Assembly (NCBI GenBank): GCA_965248135.1
Contig: CBDFIN010000012.1
Location: 2,367,661-2,431,660 of the forward strand
DNA length: 64,000 bases
DNA from: SZUA-100 sp965248135
GTDB taxonomy: Bacteria > Pseudomonadota > Alphaproteobacteria > Rhizobiales > Rhizobiaceae
Reading direction: 5' to 3'
Of the stretch, positions 9,168-17,309 are shown piece by piece. Below the pieces are notes generated by a model. The model saw only the letters and a program-made list of their open reading frames with translations. It made no database searches and was not told where the DNA came from. Position numbers and translations under genes: made by a program. The first letter of the stretch is position 1, and each line of letters starts with the position of its first letter.

Positions 9168-9978
9168 ATTAAAGGGGGCCGAGTGGCGTCCAGAACACTT
9201 TGGATGGAACGTGGTCGACCGGATCGCGACAATCACACTGAATCGCCCGGAGCGGAAAAACCCTCTGACGTTTGAAAGTTACGCCGAATTGCGGGACACG
9301 TTTCACAAGCTGCAATACGCTGATGATGTTCGCGTTGTGATTATTACCGGGGAGGGCGGCAACTTTTGTTCCGGCGGCGACGTCCATGAAATTATCGGAC
9401 CGTTGGTCGGCATGGAGATGGACGAACTTCTGACATTTACGCGCATGACCGGCAATTTGATCAAGGAAATGCGCAATTGTCCGCAGACCATCATATCGGC
9501 TGTTGATGGTATCAGCACCGGGGCCGGGGCCATCATTCCGATGGCTTCTGATATGCGTTACGGCACGCCGAATTGTAAGACTGCGTTTTTGTTCGTCCGG
9601 GTCGGTTTGGCCGGGTGCGACATGGGTGCCTGTTCCATCCTGCCGCGCATTATTGGCCAGGGTCGGGCCAGTGAGCTTCTTTGCTCCGGCCGCGTCATGA
9701 CCGCTGAAGAGGGTAAATCCTGGGGCTATTTCAACGAAGTTGTTGAGTCCGAAAAGCTGATGGATACGGCCCGCAACATGGCATTGAAATTAGCCAATGG
9801 CCCGGCTTTTGCCCATGGGGTAACCAAGAAATGCCTGCATCAGGAATGGAGCCTGAACATCGAGCAGGCGCTTGAAACTGAAGCCGAAGCACAGGCGATC
9901 TGCATGCAGACCAAGGACTTCGAACGCGCATACAAAGCTTTCGTCAACAAACAAACGCCTGTGTTTGAAGGAAACTGA
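9160..9978 (+). CDS. Crotonase-superfamily enoyl-CoA hydratase/isomerase
   Basis: 272 residues; ATG 9160 follows AGGAAGGA and overlaps the ligase stop. The crotonase oxyanion region (NFCSGGDVHEI, residues 68-78) and the AVDGISTGAGA loop (124 region) are present. The two glutamates of classical hydratases are not: their places read Ile (GAGAI) and Arg (FLFVRVGL, about residue 147). An aspartate at residue 154 (GLAGCDMGA) aligns with the catalytic Asp of PaaG-type isomerases (GLIPDCGG). Isomerisation, or hydrolysis of a CoA ester, may therefore be its job rather than plain hydration. It is translationally coupled to the ligase upstream and the dehydrogenase downstream. Confidence 0.85.
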   Translation: MNKLKGAEWRPEHFGWNVVDRIATITLNRPERKNPLTFESYAELRDTFHKLQYADDVRVVIITGEGGNFCSGGDVHEIIGPLVGMEMDELLTFTRMTGNLIKEMRNCPQTIISAVDGISTGAGAIIPMASDMRYGTPNCKTAFLFVRVGLAGCDMGACSILPRIIGQGRASELLCSGRVMTAEEGKSWGYFNEVVESEKLMDTARNMALKLANGPAFAHGVTKKCLHQEWSLNIEQALETEAEAQAICMQTKDFERAYKAFVNKQTPVFEGN

Positions 9979-11156
9979 TGAGCAACTCCTATCTCGAATG
10001 GCCGTTTTTTGAGAGCCGGCACCGCCAATTGGCATGCGATCTTGAGGATTTTGCAAAAAACGATCTGGCTGACATTGCCGGTCAGGACTATCACGATGAC
10101 CATATCCTGGATGTTTCCTGCCGTGAAATTGTTCGTCGGCTTGGCGCTGCCGGTTTCTTAGGCGCGTGCTGCCAAATCGACCCCGGAGATCGCTTTGACG
10201 TTCGTCGTCTATGTCTGAGCCGCGATATTCTTGCCAAACACGACGGCCTCTTTGATTTCGCCTTTGCCATGCAAGGATTGGGCACCGGGCCGATATCTCT
10301 TTTCGGTAGTGACGAACAAAAAAAGCGATATTTGCCGCCAGTCGTCAGTGGTGAGCGAATTGCTGCATTTGCTTTATCTGAAACCGAGGCCGGCAGCGAT
10401 GTCGCGGCAATGCAAGCCAAAGCGGTGGCGGATGGTGACGGCTACGTAATTAATGGCGCAAAAACCTGGATCTCCAATGGCGGTATCGCCGATCATTATG
10501 TGGTGTTCGCCCGCACCGGAAATGCCAGCGGTGCCGGAGACCTGTCTGCCTTCATCGTCCATGCCGATAATCCTGGCTTGAACGTGTCAGAACGCATCCA
10601 GGTAATCGCGCCGCATCCTTTGGCAACCATTGTTCTTAGCGACTGCCGCGTACCCAAATCGTCCATGATCGGTGAACCTGGGCAGGGCTTTGCGATAGCC
10701 ATGGGAACTCTGGATATATTTCGCAGTACAGTCGGCGCAGCCGCACTTGGCTTGGCCCGAAGAGCTTTGGAGGAAGCGGTACTGCGAGTGCATCAGCGCA
10801 AGGTATTCGGTAAATTGCTCAGCGAGTTCCAACTGACGCAGGCTAAGATTGCCGATATGGCGGTTGGCGTTGATGCCGCCGCCCTAATGGTTTACCGGGC
10901 TGCCTGGACCAAGGACAACCGCGATGGCAAGGTCACCCGAGAGGCTTCAATGGCCAAACTGGTCGCGACCGAAACCGCGCAACAGGTTATTGATATGGCG
11001 GTACAGCTATTTGGCGGAACAGGGGTTGTGTCGGGAATCCCGGTTGAAGTTCTTTATCGCGAAATTCGTGCATTGCGGATTTATGAAGGTACCAGTGAGA
11101 TTCAAAAACTCGTCATAGCCAGGGATGTTCTCAAGGCTGCTGCTCCATCGGACTAA
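9978..11156 (+). CDS. Acyl-CoA dehydrogenase
   Basis: 392 residues; the ATG at 9978 shares its A with the TGA of the previous gene. FAD-binding motifs FALSETEAGSDVAA (about residues 130-143) and WISNGGIADHYVVFAR are followed by FGGTGVVSG and the C-terminal YEGTSEIQKLVIARD segment holding the usual catalytic glutamate position. The protein has the normal length for a soluble short/medium-chain type flavoenzyme that makes an alpha,beta double bond in an acyl-CoA and hands electrons to ETF. It is the last gene of the kor operon. The nature of the acyl group (cyclic or aryl-propionyl would fit) is an inference from neighbours. Confidence 0.88.
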   Translation: MSNSYLEWPFFESRHRQLACDLEDFAKNDLADIAGQDYHDDHILDVSCREIVRRLGAAGFLGACCQIDPGDRFDVRRLCLSRDILAKHDGLFDFAFAMQGLGTGPISLFGSDEQKKRYLPPVVSGERIAAFALSETEAGSDVAAMQAKAVADGDGYVINGAKTWISNGGIADHYVVFARTGNASGAGDLSAFIVHADNPGLNVSERIQVIAPHPLATIVLSDCRVPKSSMIGEPGQGFAIAMGTLDIFRSTVGAAALGLARRALEEAVLRVHQRKVFGKLLSEFQLTQAKIADMAVGVDAAALMVYRAAWTKDNRDGKVTREASMAKLVATETAQQVIDMAVQLFGGTGVVSGIPVEVLYREIRALRIYEGTSEIQKLVIARDVLKAAAPSD

Positions 11157-11229
11157 ATAATATTTGCGAATATTTGGCTGTGGCACTTGCGGTTTGAAAG
11201 TTTGCTCAGAAGCAAATTCGATCGACCTC

Positions 11230-11296
11230 GGGCAATACCAACGCACCATTAGTCTTTCAAAAAATGACCAATTGTCAGTGCTGATTGGTATTGCCC
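11230..11296. terminator. Inverted repeat between convergent genes, possible bidirectional terminator
   Basis: GGGCAATACCAA at 11230-11241 and TTGGTATTGCCC at 11285-11296 are perfect 12-base complements separated by 43 bases, placed between the end of the acyl-CoA dehydrogenase gene and the end of the oppositely oriented ferredoxin gene. The loop is long and there is no clear T-run, so termination is a guess from position. Confidence 0.4.
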
Positions 11297-11387
11297 TCGG
11301 GCGGAGATGCCATTTTCCCCGGTTTAAACCGAGTATGCCAAAAGCGGGATTTGCCACAGAGAATAGTGCATCTAACACGACAAACCC

Positions 11388-11630
11388 TCACGCATGGAGG
11401 GCTTGATATTTGATGTTCAATTGTTCCTTGGTTTCCGGGTGGCTTGGATCAGGAAATATGCACTCAACCGGACAAACCACCTGGCATTGAGGTTCCTCAT
11501 GAGCCCCGACACATTCTGTGCATTTTGCCGGGTCTATCACGTAGGGATCGTCCTCGGTGATTGCTTCGTTCGGACATTCAATAACGCACACATCACAACA
11601 GGTGCAGTCTTCCTGGATAATCAAAGCCAT
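11388..11630 (-). CDS. 2[4Fe-4S] ferredoxin, Alvin/YfhL type
   Basis: 80 residues. Two cluster motifs are complete: CTCCDVCVIECP (C-x2-C-x2-C-x3-C) near the start and CTECVGAHEEPQCQVVCP (C-x2-C-x8-C-x3-C) near residue 37. The eight-residue loop in the second motif and the C-terminal tail are hallmarks of Allochromatium vinosum-type ferredoxins, which have unusually low potentials. A ferredoxin of this class is the electron donor to benzoyl-CoA reductase in Thauera aromatica. Here it is the obvious partner of the two oxoacid oxidoreductases in the cluster. Its promoter carries the same putative IclR site as the kor operon. Confidence 0.9.
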   Translation of the reverse strand: MALIIQEDCTCCDVCVIECPNEAITEDDPYVIDPAKCTECVGAHEEPQCQVVCPVECIFPDPSHPETKEQLNIKYQALHA

Positions 11631-11671
11631 GGTCTTTCGTCCCTCACTAGAACAGGCGGAGGTTCATGAGG

Positions 11672-11786
11672 ACCCATTTGATAGGCTCTATCGTTACCCT
11701 GCGAATGGAGCAGCGCGCCAGTCGATGGGAGGGATCGAGTAGGTGCTGCTGTCTCGACAGTGGACGACAGAGCCTATCAATTGGGC
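11672..11786. repeat. Inverted repeat upstream of the ferredoxin gene
   Basis: Arms of 18 bases at 11672-11689 (ACCCATTTGATAGGCTCT) and 11769-11786 (AGAGCCTATCAATTGGGC) pair with only two mismatches around a 79-base middle. It sits in the 5' leader of the minus-strand ferredoxin transcript. It could be an RNA structure in that leader or the scar of a small mobile element. There is no open frame inside. Confidence 0.5.
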
Positions 11787-11812
11787 CGGTTTGAACTTGC
11801 CTTAGTAGATAT

Positions 11813-11849
11813 CATAATACGTAATAAATTACATAATAAATAATGTCAA
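11813..11849 (-). promoter_or_regulatory. Ferredoxin promoter with overlapping putative IclR operator
   Basis: On the minus strand TTGACA (complement of 11844-11849) is followed after 17 bases by TATTAC (complement of 11821-11826), a near-consensus promoter directed at the ferredoxin gene. The 26-base site at 11813-11838 covers the -10 box and matches the kor operator at 20 of 26 positions in the same plus-strand orientation. The leader from here to the ferredoxin ATG is about 190 bases. Confidence 0.6.
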
Positions 11850-12273
11850 TATTTTCTGATTTTGAGTGGGAAGCTTCCGGCGTAGACACGTCCTCTCAAA
11901 TTGGAAGATAAACAACGGTTTGCACTCAGCCCTTGAAGCTTGCGAATATATGCTGGAGGAGTTGTGGGAATGTTCTGGATCGACAAGCTGGCCAGCTGAC
12001 AGATTTTGATAGCAAACACCAGGTCGGCGTTCTTCTAAATCCTAAGAAATCATAGTGTGCGAATGCACCCTGGCTAGGCCTGTGCGATATCGGTCCTGCC
12101 CATCCAGTACCGTTGCCGGGAAGGATGGCACGTACAACCGCGCAGTCATACTGCCCGGCTGTGATTCATACCGGCTAAAGGTGAACCATTATCAGAATTA
12201 CCAGATACTTCGACACAATTGCGCCGCCTGTGCGACTACCGATCGCCAGGGCGCGCGCAGACACAAACATTAT
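11850..12273. other. Intergenic stretch without a supported gene
   Basis: About 420 bases between the ferredoxin promoter and the end of the minus-strand iclR gene. A short plus-strand frame at 12055-12303 has no motif, no ribosome site and an improbable cysteine-rich composition. I see no further repeat or regulatory element. Confidence 0.4.
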
Positions 12274-13074
12274 TCAGGTATCCGTTCCGCCGCCCGCGGG
12301 TAAGTTGACCACAGATCCCCAGTCACGGTTCATCCCTGTCACACTCGACATCATCAGTTGGATAGCGGGTGTATTTTCGCCAAATAATTCAGGATTTGTT
12401 GTTATGGCCGATACGCTGCAGGCGATTGTCCCGTCGATGTTGAATATGGGAAAGGCTACCGCAAAAAGACCAGGAACAAACTTACCTGCAACTATTGAAA
12501 ACCCTCTCTCCTGCGTTTCGGAGACTATTCTTTCGACATCGCGTTGTAAGAATTCCGACGATGCCAATTCCGTATCGACAATGGCGCGAGTTGATTCCCT
12601 ATTGAGGTAACTCAGGAATATCTGGCCAGTTGCGGTTCGTATGAGAGGCATTATTGCTCCCACGCCCATTGTTGAAATGACCGGCGGACCACCATGCTCG
12701 TTTCTGATCAGAACGGGACCGCGTTCTCCCCAAATGGCCATATGACCGGATGTTCGAAGATCGACACAGATTTTCCGTAACAGTACACCAGCCTTGCCGA
12801 CAATATCATTACGTTCAATTGCAATAAGCCCCAACCGGAGCGCCATTGGCCCGATACTATACAAGCCGGTTCTCTCGTCTTGCGACGCAAGTCCAATCCG
12901 AACCAGGCTGGTGACATATCTGTGCGCTTTGGCCGACGGCATATCCGACGCTTCCGCAAGTTCTTTGAGGCGCATGGGGTATCGATATTCGCAAAGTGCG
13001 TTCAGTAGTTTCCCACCCACATCAACGGATTGAACCCCCCTGCGAGCGCTCTGATCAGTAAATTCTTCTTCCAT
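12274..13074 (-). CDS. IclR-family transcriptional regulator
   Basis: 266 residues. The N-terminal winged helix-turn-helix covers about residues 14-75 (MRLKELAEASDMPSAKAHRYVTSLVRIGL) and is followed by the IclR effector domain (GHMAIWGERGPVLIRNEHGG, IRTATGQIFLSY, GFSIVAGKFVPGLFAVAFPIF). IclR proteins usually control catabolic operons in response to an aromatic or organic acid. The gene lies between the enzyme cluster and the TRAP transporter, and three similar AT-rich sites are found at the kor, ferredoxin and iclR/TRAP promoters. Control of all three units by this protein is the natural inference. Confidence 0.9.
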   Translation of the reverse strand: MEEEFTDQSARRGVQSVDVGGKLLNALCEYRYPMRLKELAEASDMPSAKAHRYVTSLVRIGLASQDERTGLYSIGPMALRLGLIAIERNDIVGKAGVLLRKICVDLRTSGHMAIWGERGPVLIRNEHGGPPVISTMGVGAIMPLIRTATGQIFLSYLNRESTRAIVDTELASSEFLQRDVERIVSETQERGFSIVAGKFVPGLFAVAFPIFNIDGTIACSVSAITTNPELFGENTPAIQLMMSSVTGMNRDWGSVVNLPAGGGTDT

Positions 13075-13130
13075 ACCGTGTTTCTACATCAAGAGCACTG
13101 TGAATGAAAAGTCGAGATTTGGAAATTATG

Positions 13131-13156
13131 TATTGCATAATCTATTGCTATTAATG
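13131..13156. promoter_or_regulatory. Weaker copy of the putative IclR site between iclR and dctP
   Basis: Read on the minus strand, this 26-base site shares 16 positions with the kor operator, including the unbroken core AATAGATTA. It lies in the divergent region between iclR (start 13074, minus) and the TRAP genes (start 13363, plus), where it could serve autoregulation and transporter control. A plus-strand TTGCAT-N17-GTAATA promoter-like pair starts at 13133. Confidence 0.4.
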
Positions 13157-13362
13157 TAATATACCGATAACAAAGCGCGTGACAGCTCCCTCGGTTTTCC
13201 GGAGCGGTTGCGCAGGGAGGCTGGTGGTCTAATTGGCCAAGGCGCGGAGGTTCATCCCGATTTGGAAAGCGCAATGACCGTTGCGGACCGCCGTGTCTGT
13301 TTCTTTAAGCCGCATTGGTCGAACTGAGTTTGTTGTTTGCAAACAACGATGGAGGAAAAATA

Positions 13363-14409
13363 ATGAATTTCGATATTTTGAGAAGATCTCTTATTTGTGC
13401 GGCAGGTTCGGCCGCCATGCTGGCAGCCGCGCCGGTTGCTCTTGCTGCCGATATAACGCTGAAGATCAGTAATTTCTTACCGCCACAACATGGATTTACC
13501 GCCGATTTCATGGCGCCTTGGGCAAAGGAGCTTGAACAAAAAACCGGGGGAAAAGTGGCGGTCGAACTGTTTGACGCAACATCCGCATTCGGCAAAATCA
13601 CCAGGCAGGCAGATCAGGTTCGAGCTGGCGTTATCGATATTGCGTTGGGTTTAAACGGTATCCCGCGCGATCGTTTTCCGGCCAGCTCGATCATCGAGAT
13701 GCCATTTCTCGTAAAACACGCAGATTCCGGATCGCGTGCCCTTTGGGCGATGTACAAAGAGGGGGCACTGGGTGACGAGTACGACGATTTCAAAGTGCTG
13801 GCCTTGTTCACCCATCACGGAGGTTTGATCCACACCGTCGATAAGCCCGTGCGGTCGCTGGGGGACATCAAGGGTTTGCGTCTTCGCACACCCAGTCCGG
13901 CGGTTTCAGCAATGCTGAAGCAACTGGGCGCCTCACCGGTGGGCATGCCTCCGTCGGCCATCTATGAAAATTTGCAAAAAGGCAACCTCGATGGCGTCGT
14001 AACCACTTGGGATCTTGTCGGCGTGATCAAAGCCAACGAGTTGCTGAAGTTTCACACAAATGCTCAGGCGTATGTCGCCAGCTTCCATGTTGTGATGAAC
14101 AAGAAAAAGTATGAATCGCTGCCCGATGATGTCCGTGCCGTGTTGGATGATATTTCCGGCGATGCGCTTGTTGCCCGCTTTGGCGACTGGTGGGACAAAT
14201 GGGAAGCGCGTGGCCACAAAGATGCCGTGGCCCGGGGTAATGAAATCATCGAGATCAACGCGGACATGCGTGCCAAATGGGCAAAGGAACTGCAGCCGAT
14301 GATCGCCTCTTATCTGACCGGACTAAAGGATAAGGGAGTGGCTGATCCCCAGCAGGCCTACAAGCGTGTGCAGGAACTTGTTGTCAAGTTCGATGGGATG
14401 CGCAACTGA
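13363..14409 (+). CDS. TRAP transporter solute-binding protein (DctP family)
   Basis: 348 residues; ATG 13363 follows GGAGG at 13351. Residues 1-29 are a Sec signal peptide ending in APVALAAD, so the mature protein is periplasmic. The family pattern is clear: ISNFLPPQHGF, the VRAGVIDIALGL segment, and the central GLRLRTPSPAVSAMLKQLGASPVGMPPSAIYENLQKGNLDGVVTTW, in which Arg binds the substrate carboxylate. It captures an organic acid and delivers it to the DctQM membrane pair encoded directly downstream. The substrate is not readable from sequence but is probably the acid degraded by the neighbouring enzymes. Confidence 0.9.
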   Translation: MNFDILRRSLICAAGSAAMLAAAPVALAADITLKISNFLPPQHGFTADFMAPWAKELEQKTGGKVAVELFDATSAFGKITRQADQVRAGVIDIALGLNGIPRDRFPASSIIEMPFLVKHADSGSRALWAMYKEGALGDEYDDFKVLALFTHHGGLIHTVDKPVRSLGDIKGLRLRTPSPAVSAMLKQLGASPVGMPPSAIYENLQKGNLDGVVTTWDLVGVIKANELLKFHTNAQAYVASFHVVMNKKKYESLPDDVRAVLDDISGDALVARFGDWWDKWEARGHKDAVARGNEIIEINADMRAKWAKELQPMIASYLTGLKDKGVADPQQAYKRVQELVVKFDGMRN

Positions 14410-14414
14410 GGCAG

Positions 14415-14951
14415 ATGGAAACCGCTTCAAACAAACGTGAGAAGGAACCGTCGATAACTTCGGCGGTTCTTCTTCTCGACCGCGGGGTCATGGGTCTTAC
14501 CACATTGATGGCCTATGTCGGCATTGGAGCACTGACGGTGGCGATCGTTGTCGTGGTGGTGGATGTCGTCTGGCGGCGAATTGGCGGAGGTTCCTTCATC
14601 GGAGCCGTCGATCTGACGCAGTTTAGCGTTGTGGCAGCGGCGTCCTGGGCAATCCCCTTCGCCTTTGCCCGCAATGCACATGTTTCGGTGGACATCCTGC
14701 ACAACCAGTTTTCAAGCGCAGTCGCACGGTTCTTGGATGCCGCGGCGGCTTTGATCAGTGCAGCGTTGATGGCGTTTGTTCTGTGGTTGTCGTGGGGGCG
14801 GGCGATGGAGATCTGGGGTTATGGGGATGTTTCGCAGGATCTGGCTGTTCCGATGATCCTGTTCTGGTCGTTTCTCCTCTCAGGGCTGGCGGTATCGTTT
14901 GTCACCTGCATCGTCAATTTTCTAAAAATACTCACTGTGGATGTGAAATAA
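14415..14951 (+). CDS. TRAP transporter small membrane subunit (DctQ family)
   Basis: 178 residues, five bases after the dctP stop. Four hydrophobic segments are visible at about residues 29-55, 65-85, 105-127 and 140-165, the layout of DctQ. The segment around FAFARNAHVSVDIL is the conserved loop of the family (normally R-x-x-H-I-x-V-D). It forms the inner-membrane complex with the large subunit encoded next. Confidence 0.87.
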   Translation: METASNKREKEPSITSAVLLLDRGVMGLTTLMAYVGIGALTVAIVVVVVDVVWRRIGGGSFIGAVDLTQFSVVAAASWAIPFAFARNAHVSVDILHNQFSSAVARFLDAAAALISAALMAFVLWLSWGRAMEIWGYGDVSQDLAVPMILFWSFLLSGLAVSFVTCIVNFLKILTVDVK

Positions 14952-14953
14952 GC

Positions 14954-16264
14954 ATGGGAGCGGAATGGGCAGGTGGATTGGGTTTCGGAGCAGCTTTGTT
15001 ATTGGCGCTGTTGAAAGTCCCCATAGCTGTGTCAATGGCGATTGTCGGCATCATCGGCACATTGATTCTTATGGACTGGAACTCGGCCAGTTACGTCATG
15101 GCCAGTTTACCGTTTGAGGCAATATTTCCCTACGGCTTGTCCGTTGTTCCGCTTTTTATTTTCATGGGCGTGTTCGCGTCTTATTCGGGCTTGTCGGAAA
15201 ACCTCTATCGGGGGATCGTGGCCTTTGCGGGCCATCGCAGAGGCGGTTTGGCCTCTGCGACCATCGGTGCTTGCGCAGTTTTCGGTGCAATTTGCGGATC
15301 ATCTTTGGCCACCTGCGCCACGATGGGTAGAGTTGCGCTGCCGGAAATGGAAAGCCGGGGCTATGCCGGTAGTCTCGCTGGAGCCTCGATCGCCGCTGGC
15401 GGTACATTAGGGGTCTTAATCCCGCCGTCTATCCTGTTGGTTATTTATGCCTTGATGACCGAACAATCCATTGGTGCGCTTTTTGCCGGCGCAATGATTC
15501 CAGGTTTGATGGCGGCGGGCCTGTATATTCTCGCAGTACAGATTCAAGTGTTCCGAAATCCGTCGCTTGGCCCTGCCACCGACTATGTTCCCTGGTCCAA
15601 ACGTGGGCGCGCGCTCTTGCACATGTGGGATGCAATCATTCTGATTGTTTCGGTAATCGGCGGCATATACGCGGGCCTTTTTTCACCGACCGAAGCTGCT
15701 GCGGTCGGAGCGGGCGGAGCGATCGTATTCACCGCGCTACGCGGAAAGTTGAACTTAAAGGTTCTCAAATCCGGCGTGTTGGAAACGACTTCAATGACAG
15801 GGATGATTTTTCTCATCCTGATCGGCGCATCATTGTTCAATTTCTTCATCGAGACGAGCGGCATGACCCAGGCGCTGGTCGGCTGGATCAGCCAAAGCGG
15901 TTTTTCCCCGCCCATCGTCCTGGCCATATTGGTGCTGTTTTACGTGGTGCTCGGCTGTTTCATGGACAGCCTTTCGATGATCTTGCTGACCGTTGTGCCC
16001 GCCTTCGGCGTGGTTACCGGGCTTGGCTACGATCCGATCTGGTTTGGCGTCCTGCTGGTCTCGGTAGTTGAAATCGGACTGATCACACCGCCGATAGGTA
16101 TGAACCTGTTCGTCATTTTGGTCGTCTCGCCGAGCCTCACGATTGCGACGGTCTCACGTGGCATTCTACCATTTATTGCCGCTGATATGGTTCGCATTGT
16201 TTTGTTGATCACGGTCCCGCCATTGGTGCTTTGGTTGCCTGGGCTTCTGGGGTTGGGGAATTAG
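14954..16264 (+). CDS. TRAP transporter large permease (DctM family)
   Basis: 436 residues from ATG 14954, two bases after the dctQ stop. Twelve or so membrane segments and family motifs are present: FIFMGVFASYSGLSENLY near residue 70, AVFGAICGSSLATCATMGRVALPEM near 100, and GTLGVLIPPSILLVIYALMTEQSIGALF near 150. The C-terminal half repeats the pattern with GLITPPIGMNLFVI. It moves the substrate across the inner membrane using a sodium gradient. It ends the three-gene transporter operon. Confidence 0.9.
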   Translation: MGAEWAGGLGFGAALLLALLKVPIAVSMAIVGIIGTLILMDWNSASYVMASLPFEAIFPYGLSVVPLFIFMGVFASYSGLSENLYRGIVAFAGHRRGGLASATIGACAVFGAICGSSLATCATMGRVALPEMESRGYAGSLAGASIAAGGTLGVLIPPSILLVIYALMTEQSIGALFAGAMIPGLMAAGLYILAVQIQVFRNPSLGPATDYVPWSKRGRALLHMWDAIILIVSVIGGIYAGLFSPTEAAAVGAGGAIVFTALRGKLNLKVLKSGVLETTSMTGMIFLILIGASLFNFFIETSGMTQALVGWISQSGFSPPIVLAILVLFYVVLGCFMDSLSMILLTVVPAFGVVTGLGYDPIWFGVLLVSVVEIGLITPPIGMNLFVILVVSPSLTIATVSRGILPFIAADMVRIVLLITVPPLVLWLPGLLGLGN

Positions 16265-16319
16265 TTGACAGGTCAAAACAGAAGGTATTTCATGACCGAA
16301 ATATCCAGCTTTGCGGTGA

Positions 16320-16835
16320 TTACTGACCTGCTTGAAGTGCCGACGCCTTTTGGCGGATTTTGTCCATTAATTCAATCAGCATTCGGCGTTCATCCGGTGT
16401 CAGGTCTTCCAGAATTTTTTCTTCAAGTTGCGTGACTTTGGGAACCAGAGCATTGAACATCTCACGTCCTTGCTCTGTTAGTCGCAGCACCGCGCGCCGG
16501 CGGTCCTCACCATCAATGTCTCGTTTGAGTAGACCTCTTTTCCGCAATCGCCCGATCGCCCGACTGACATTCACCTTATCCATGCTGGAATGCTCGACAA
16601 TCTCGCCGGCCGATAGGGCGCGATGGGGACCGAGCACGGCCATGGTTCTCCATTCCGATACCGTAAGTCCGAAAAGCGAGGCATAAATATCCGTCACAGA
16701 GGCGCTGACGGCGCGATAGTAAATTCTAACCAAATAGGGAAAAAAGGATTTTAGGTCGAACTCGGCATTTGCGTGATGCGCGGGATTTTGACCTATCACC
16801 CGCTTCAGTTTGCTTTCCGACTTAACGGTTTCCAT
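16320..16835 (-). CDS. MarR-family transcriptional regulator
   Basis: 171 residues from ATG 16835; the frame stays open further upstream, but that part contains the promoter. The winged helix core is clear: LTVSEWRTMAVLGPHRALSAGEIVEHSSMDKVNVSRAIGRLRKRGLLKRDIDGEDRRRAVLRLTEQG, where DGEDRRRAVLRL is the wing. MarR proteins with this look often sense aromatic acids such as homogentisate or hydroxyphenylacetate. It is divergent from the fumarylacetoacetase gene. The same AGTTTCA/TGAAACT palindrome precedes both genes, so it probably represses itself and that gene. Confidence 0.88.
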   Translation of the reverse strand: METVKSESKLKRVIGQNPAHHANAEFDLKSFFPYLVRIYYRAVSASVTDIYASLFGLTVSEWRTMAVLGPHRALSAGEIVEHSSMDKVNVSRAIGRLRKRGLLKRDIDGEDRRRAVLRLTEQGREMFNALVPKVTQLEEKILEDLTPDERRMLIELMDKIRQKASALQAGQ

Positions 16836-16932
16836 CTGACATTCCAAAAAAATAACGAAAATAATACGGACGAAGCTAACGGGCTCACCAGAAGCTGTAT
16901 CGATAACAAGCATAGCACACCGATAGCTAAAT

Positions 16933-16969
16933 TGGATAGGCAAAACGAAATATAGTTTCAATTGAAAAT
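16933..16969 (-). promoter_or_regulatory. marR promoter with palindromic operator
   Basis: On the minus strand TTGAAA (complement of 16956-16961) and TATCCA (complement of 16933-16938) are 17 bases apart. The operator-like palindrome AGTTTCA-AT-TGAAAAT at 16954-16969 covers the -35 box. It matches the site at 17288-17303 in front of the fumarylacetoacetase gene, which suggests autorepression. Confidence 0.6.
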
Positions 16970-17280
16970 AATAATCAATTATTGAGAATATTTTCGCTCA
17001 ATATCGATGCAGGGCGCGCTCCTGAATGATGCCCAAAATTCCGCTCGGATTGTGCCCATCCATGCAAGATCATGCATTGATTGCCAAATCATAATCGCAG
17101 AGAAAATTTCCTAATTTTACTCGAGATGCTGTGTAAATGGCTAATAATTTACAGAAAAGATCCAATTCTCTAGTCATTGCGGTGCAATTCTAATGGTTGG
17201 CGAAGTGCAGTTGTGTCCTCAATGGCGCTGCGCTGTCTTGTGTGGTGCAGCATAAAATATTCAGAAATTCGTTTTTTCGC

Positions 17281-17309
17281 TTGATAAAGTTTCAAATGAA
17301 ACTATAAAG
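17281..17309 (+). promoter_or_regulatory. fahA promoter with MarR-type operator in its spacer
   Basis: TTGATA at 17281-17286 and TATAAA at 17303-17308 form a promoter with a 16-base spacer, and the perfect-arm palindrome AGTTTCA-AA-TGAAACT (17288-17303) fills that spacer. A bound MarR dimer would block RNA polymerase. The remaining 16970-17280 stretch is AT-rich and shows nothing else I can name. Confidence 0.65.

Noticed and set aside
12055..12303. Open frame between the ferredoxin and iclR genes
   Set aside because: Cysteine-rich, no motif, no ribosome binding site, and it overlaps the end of iclR on the other strand.
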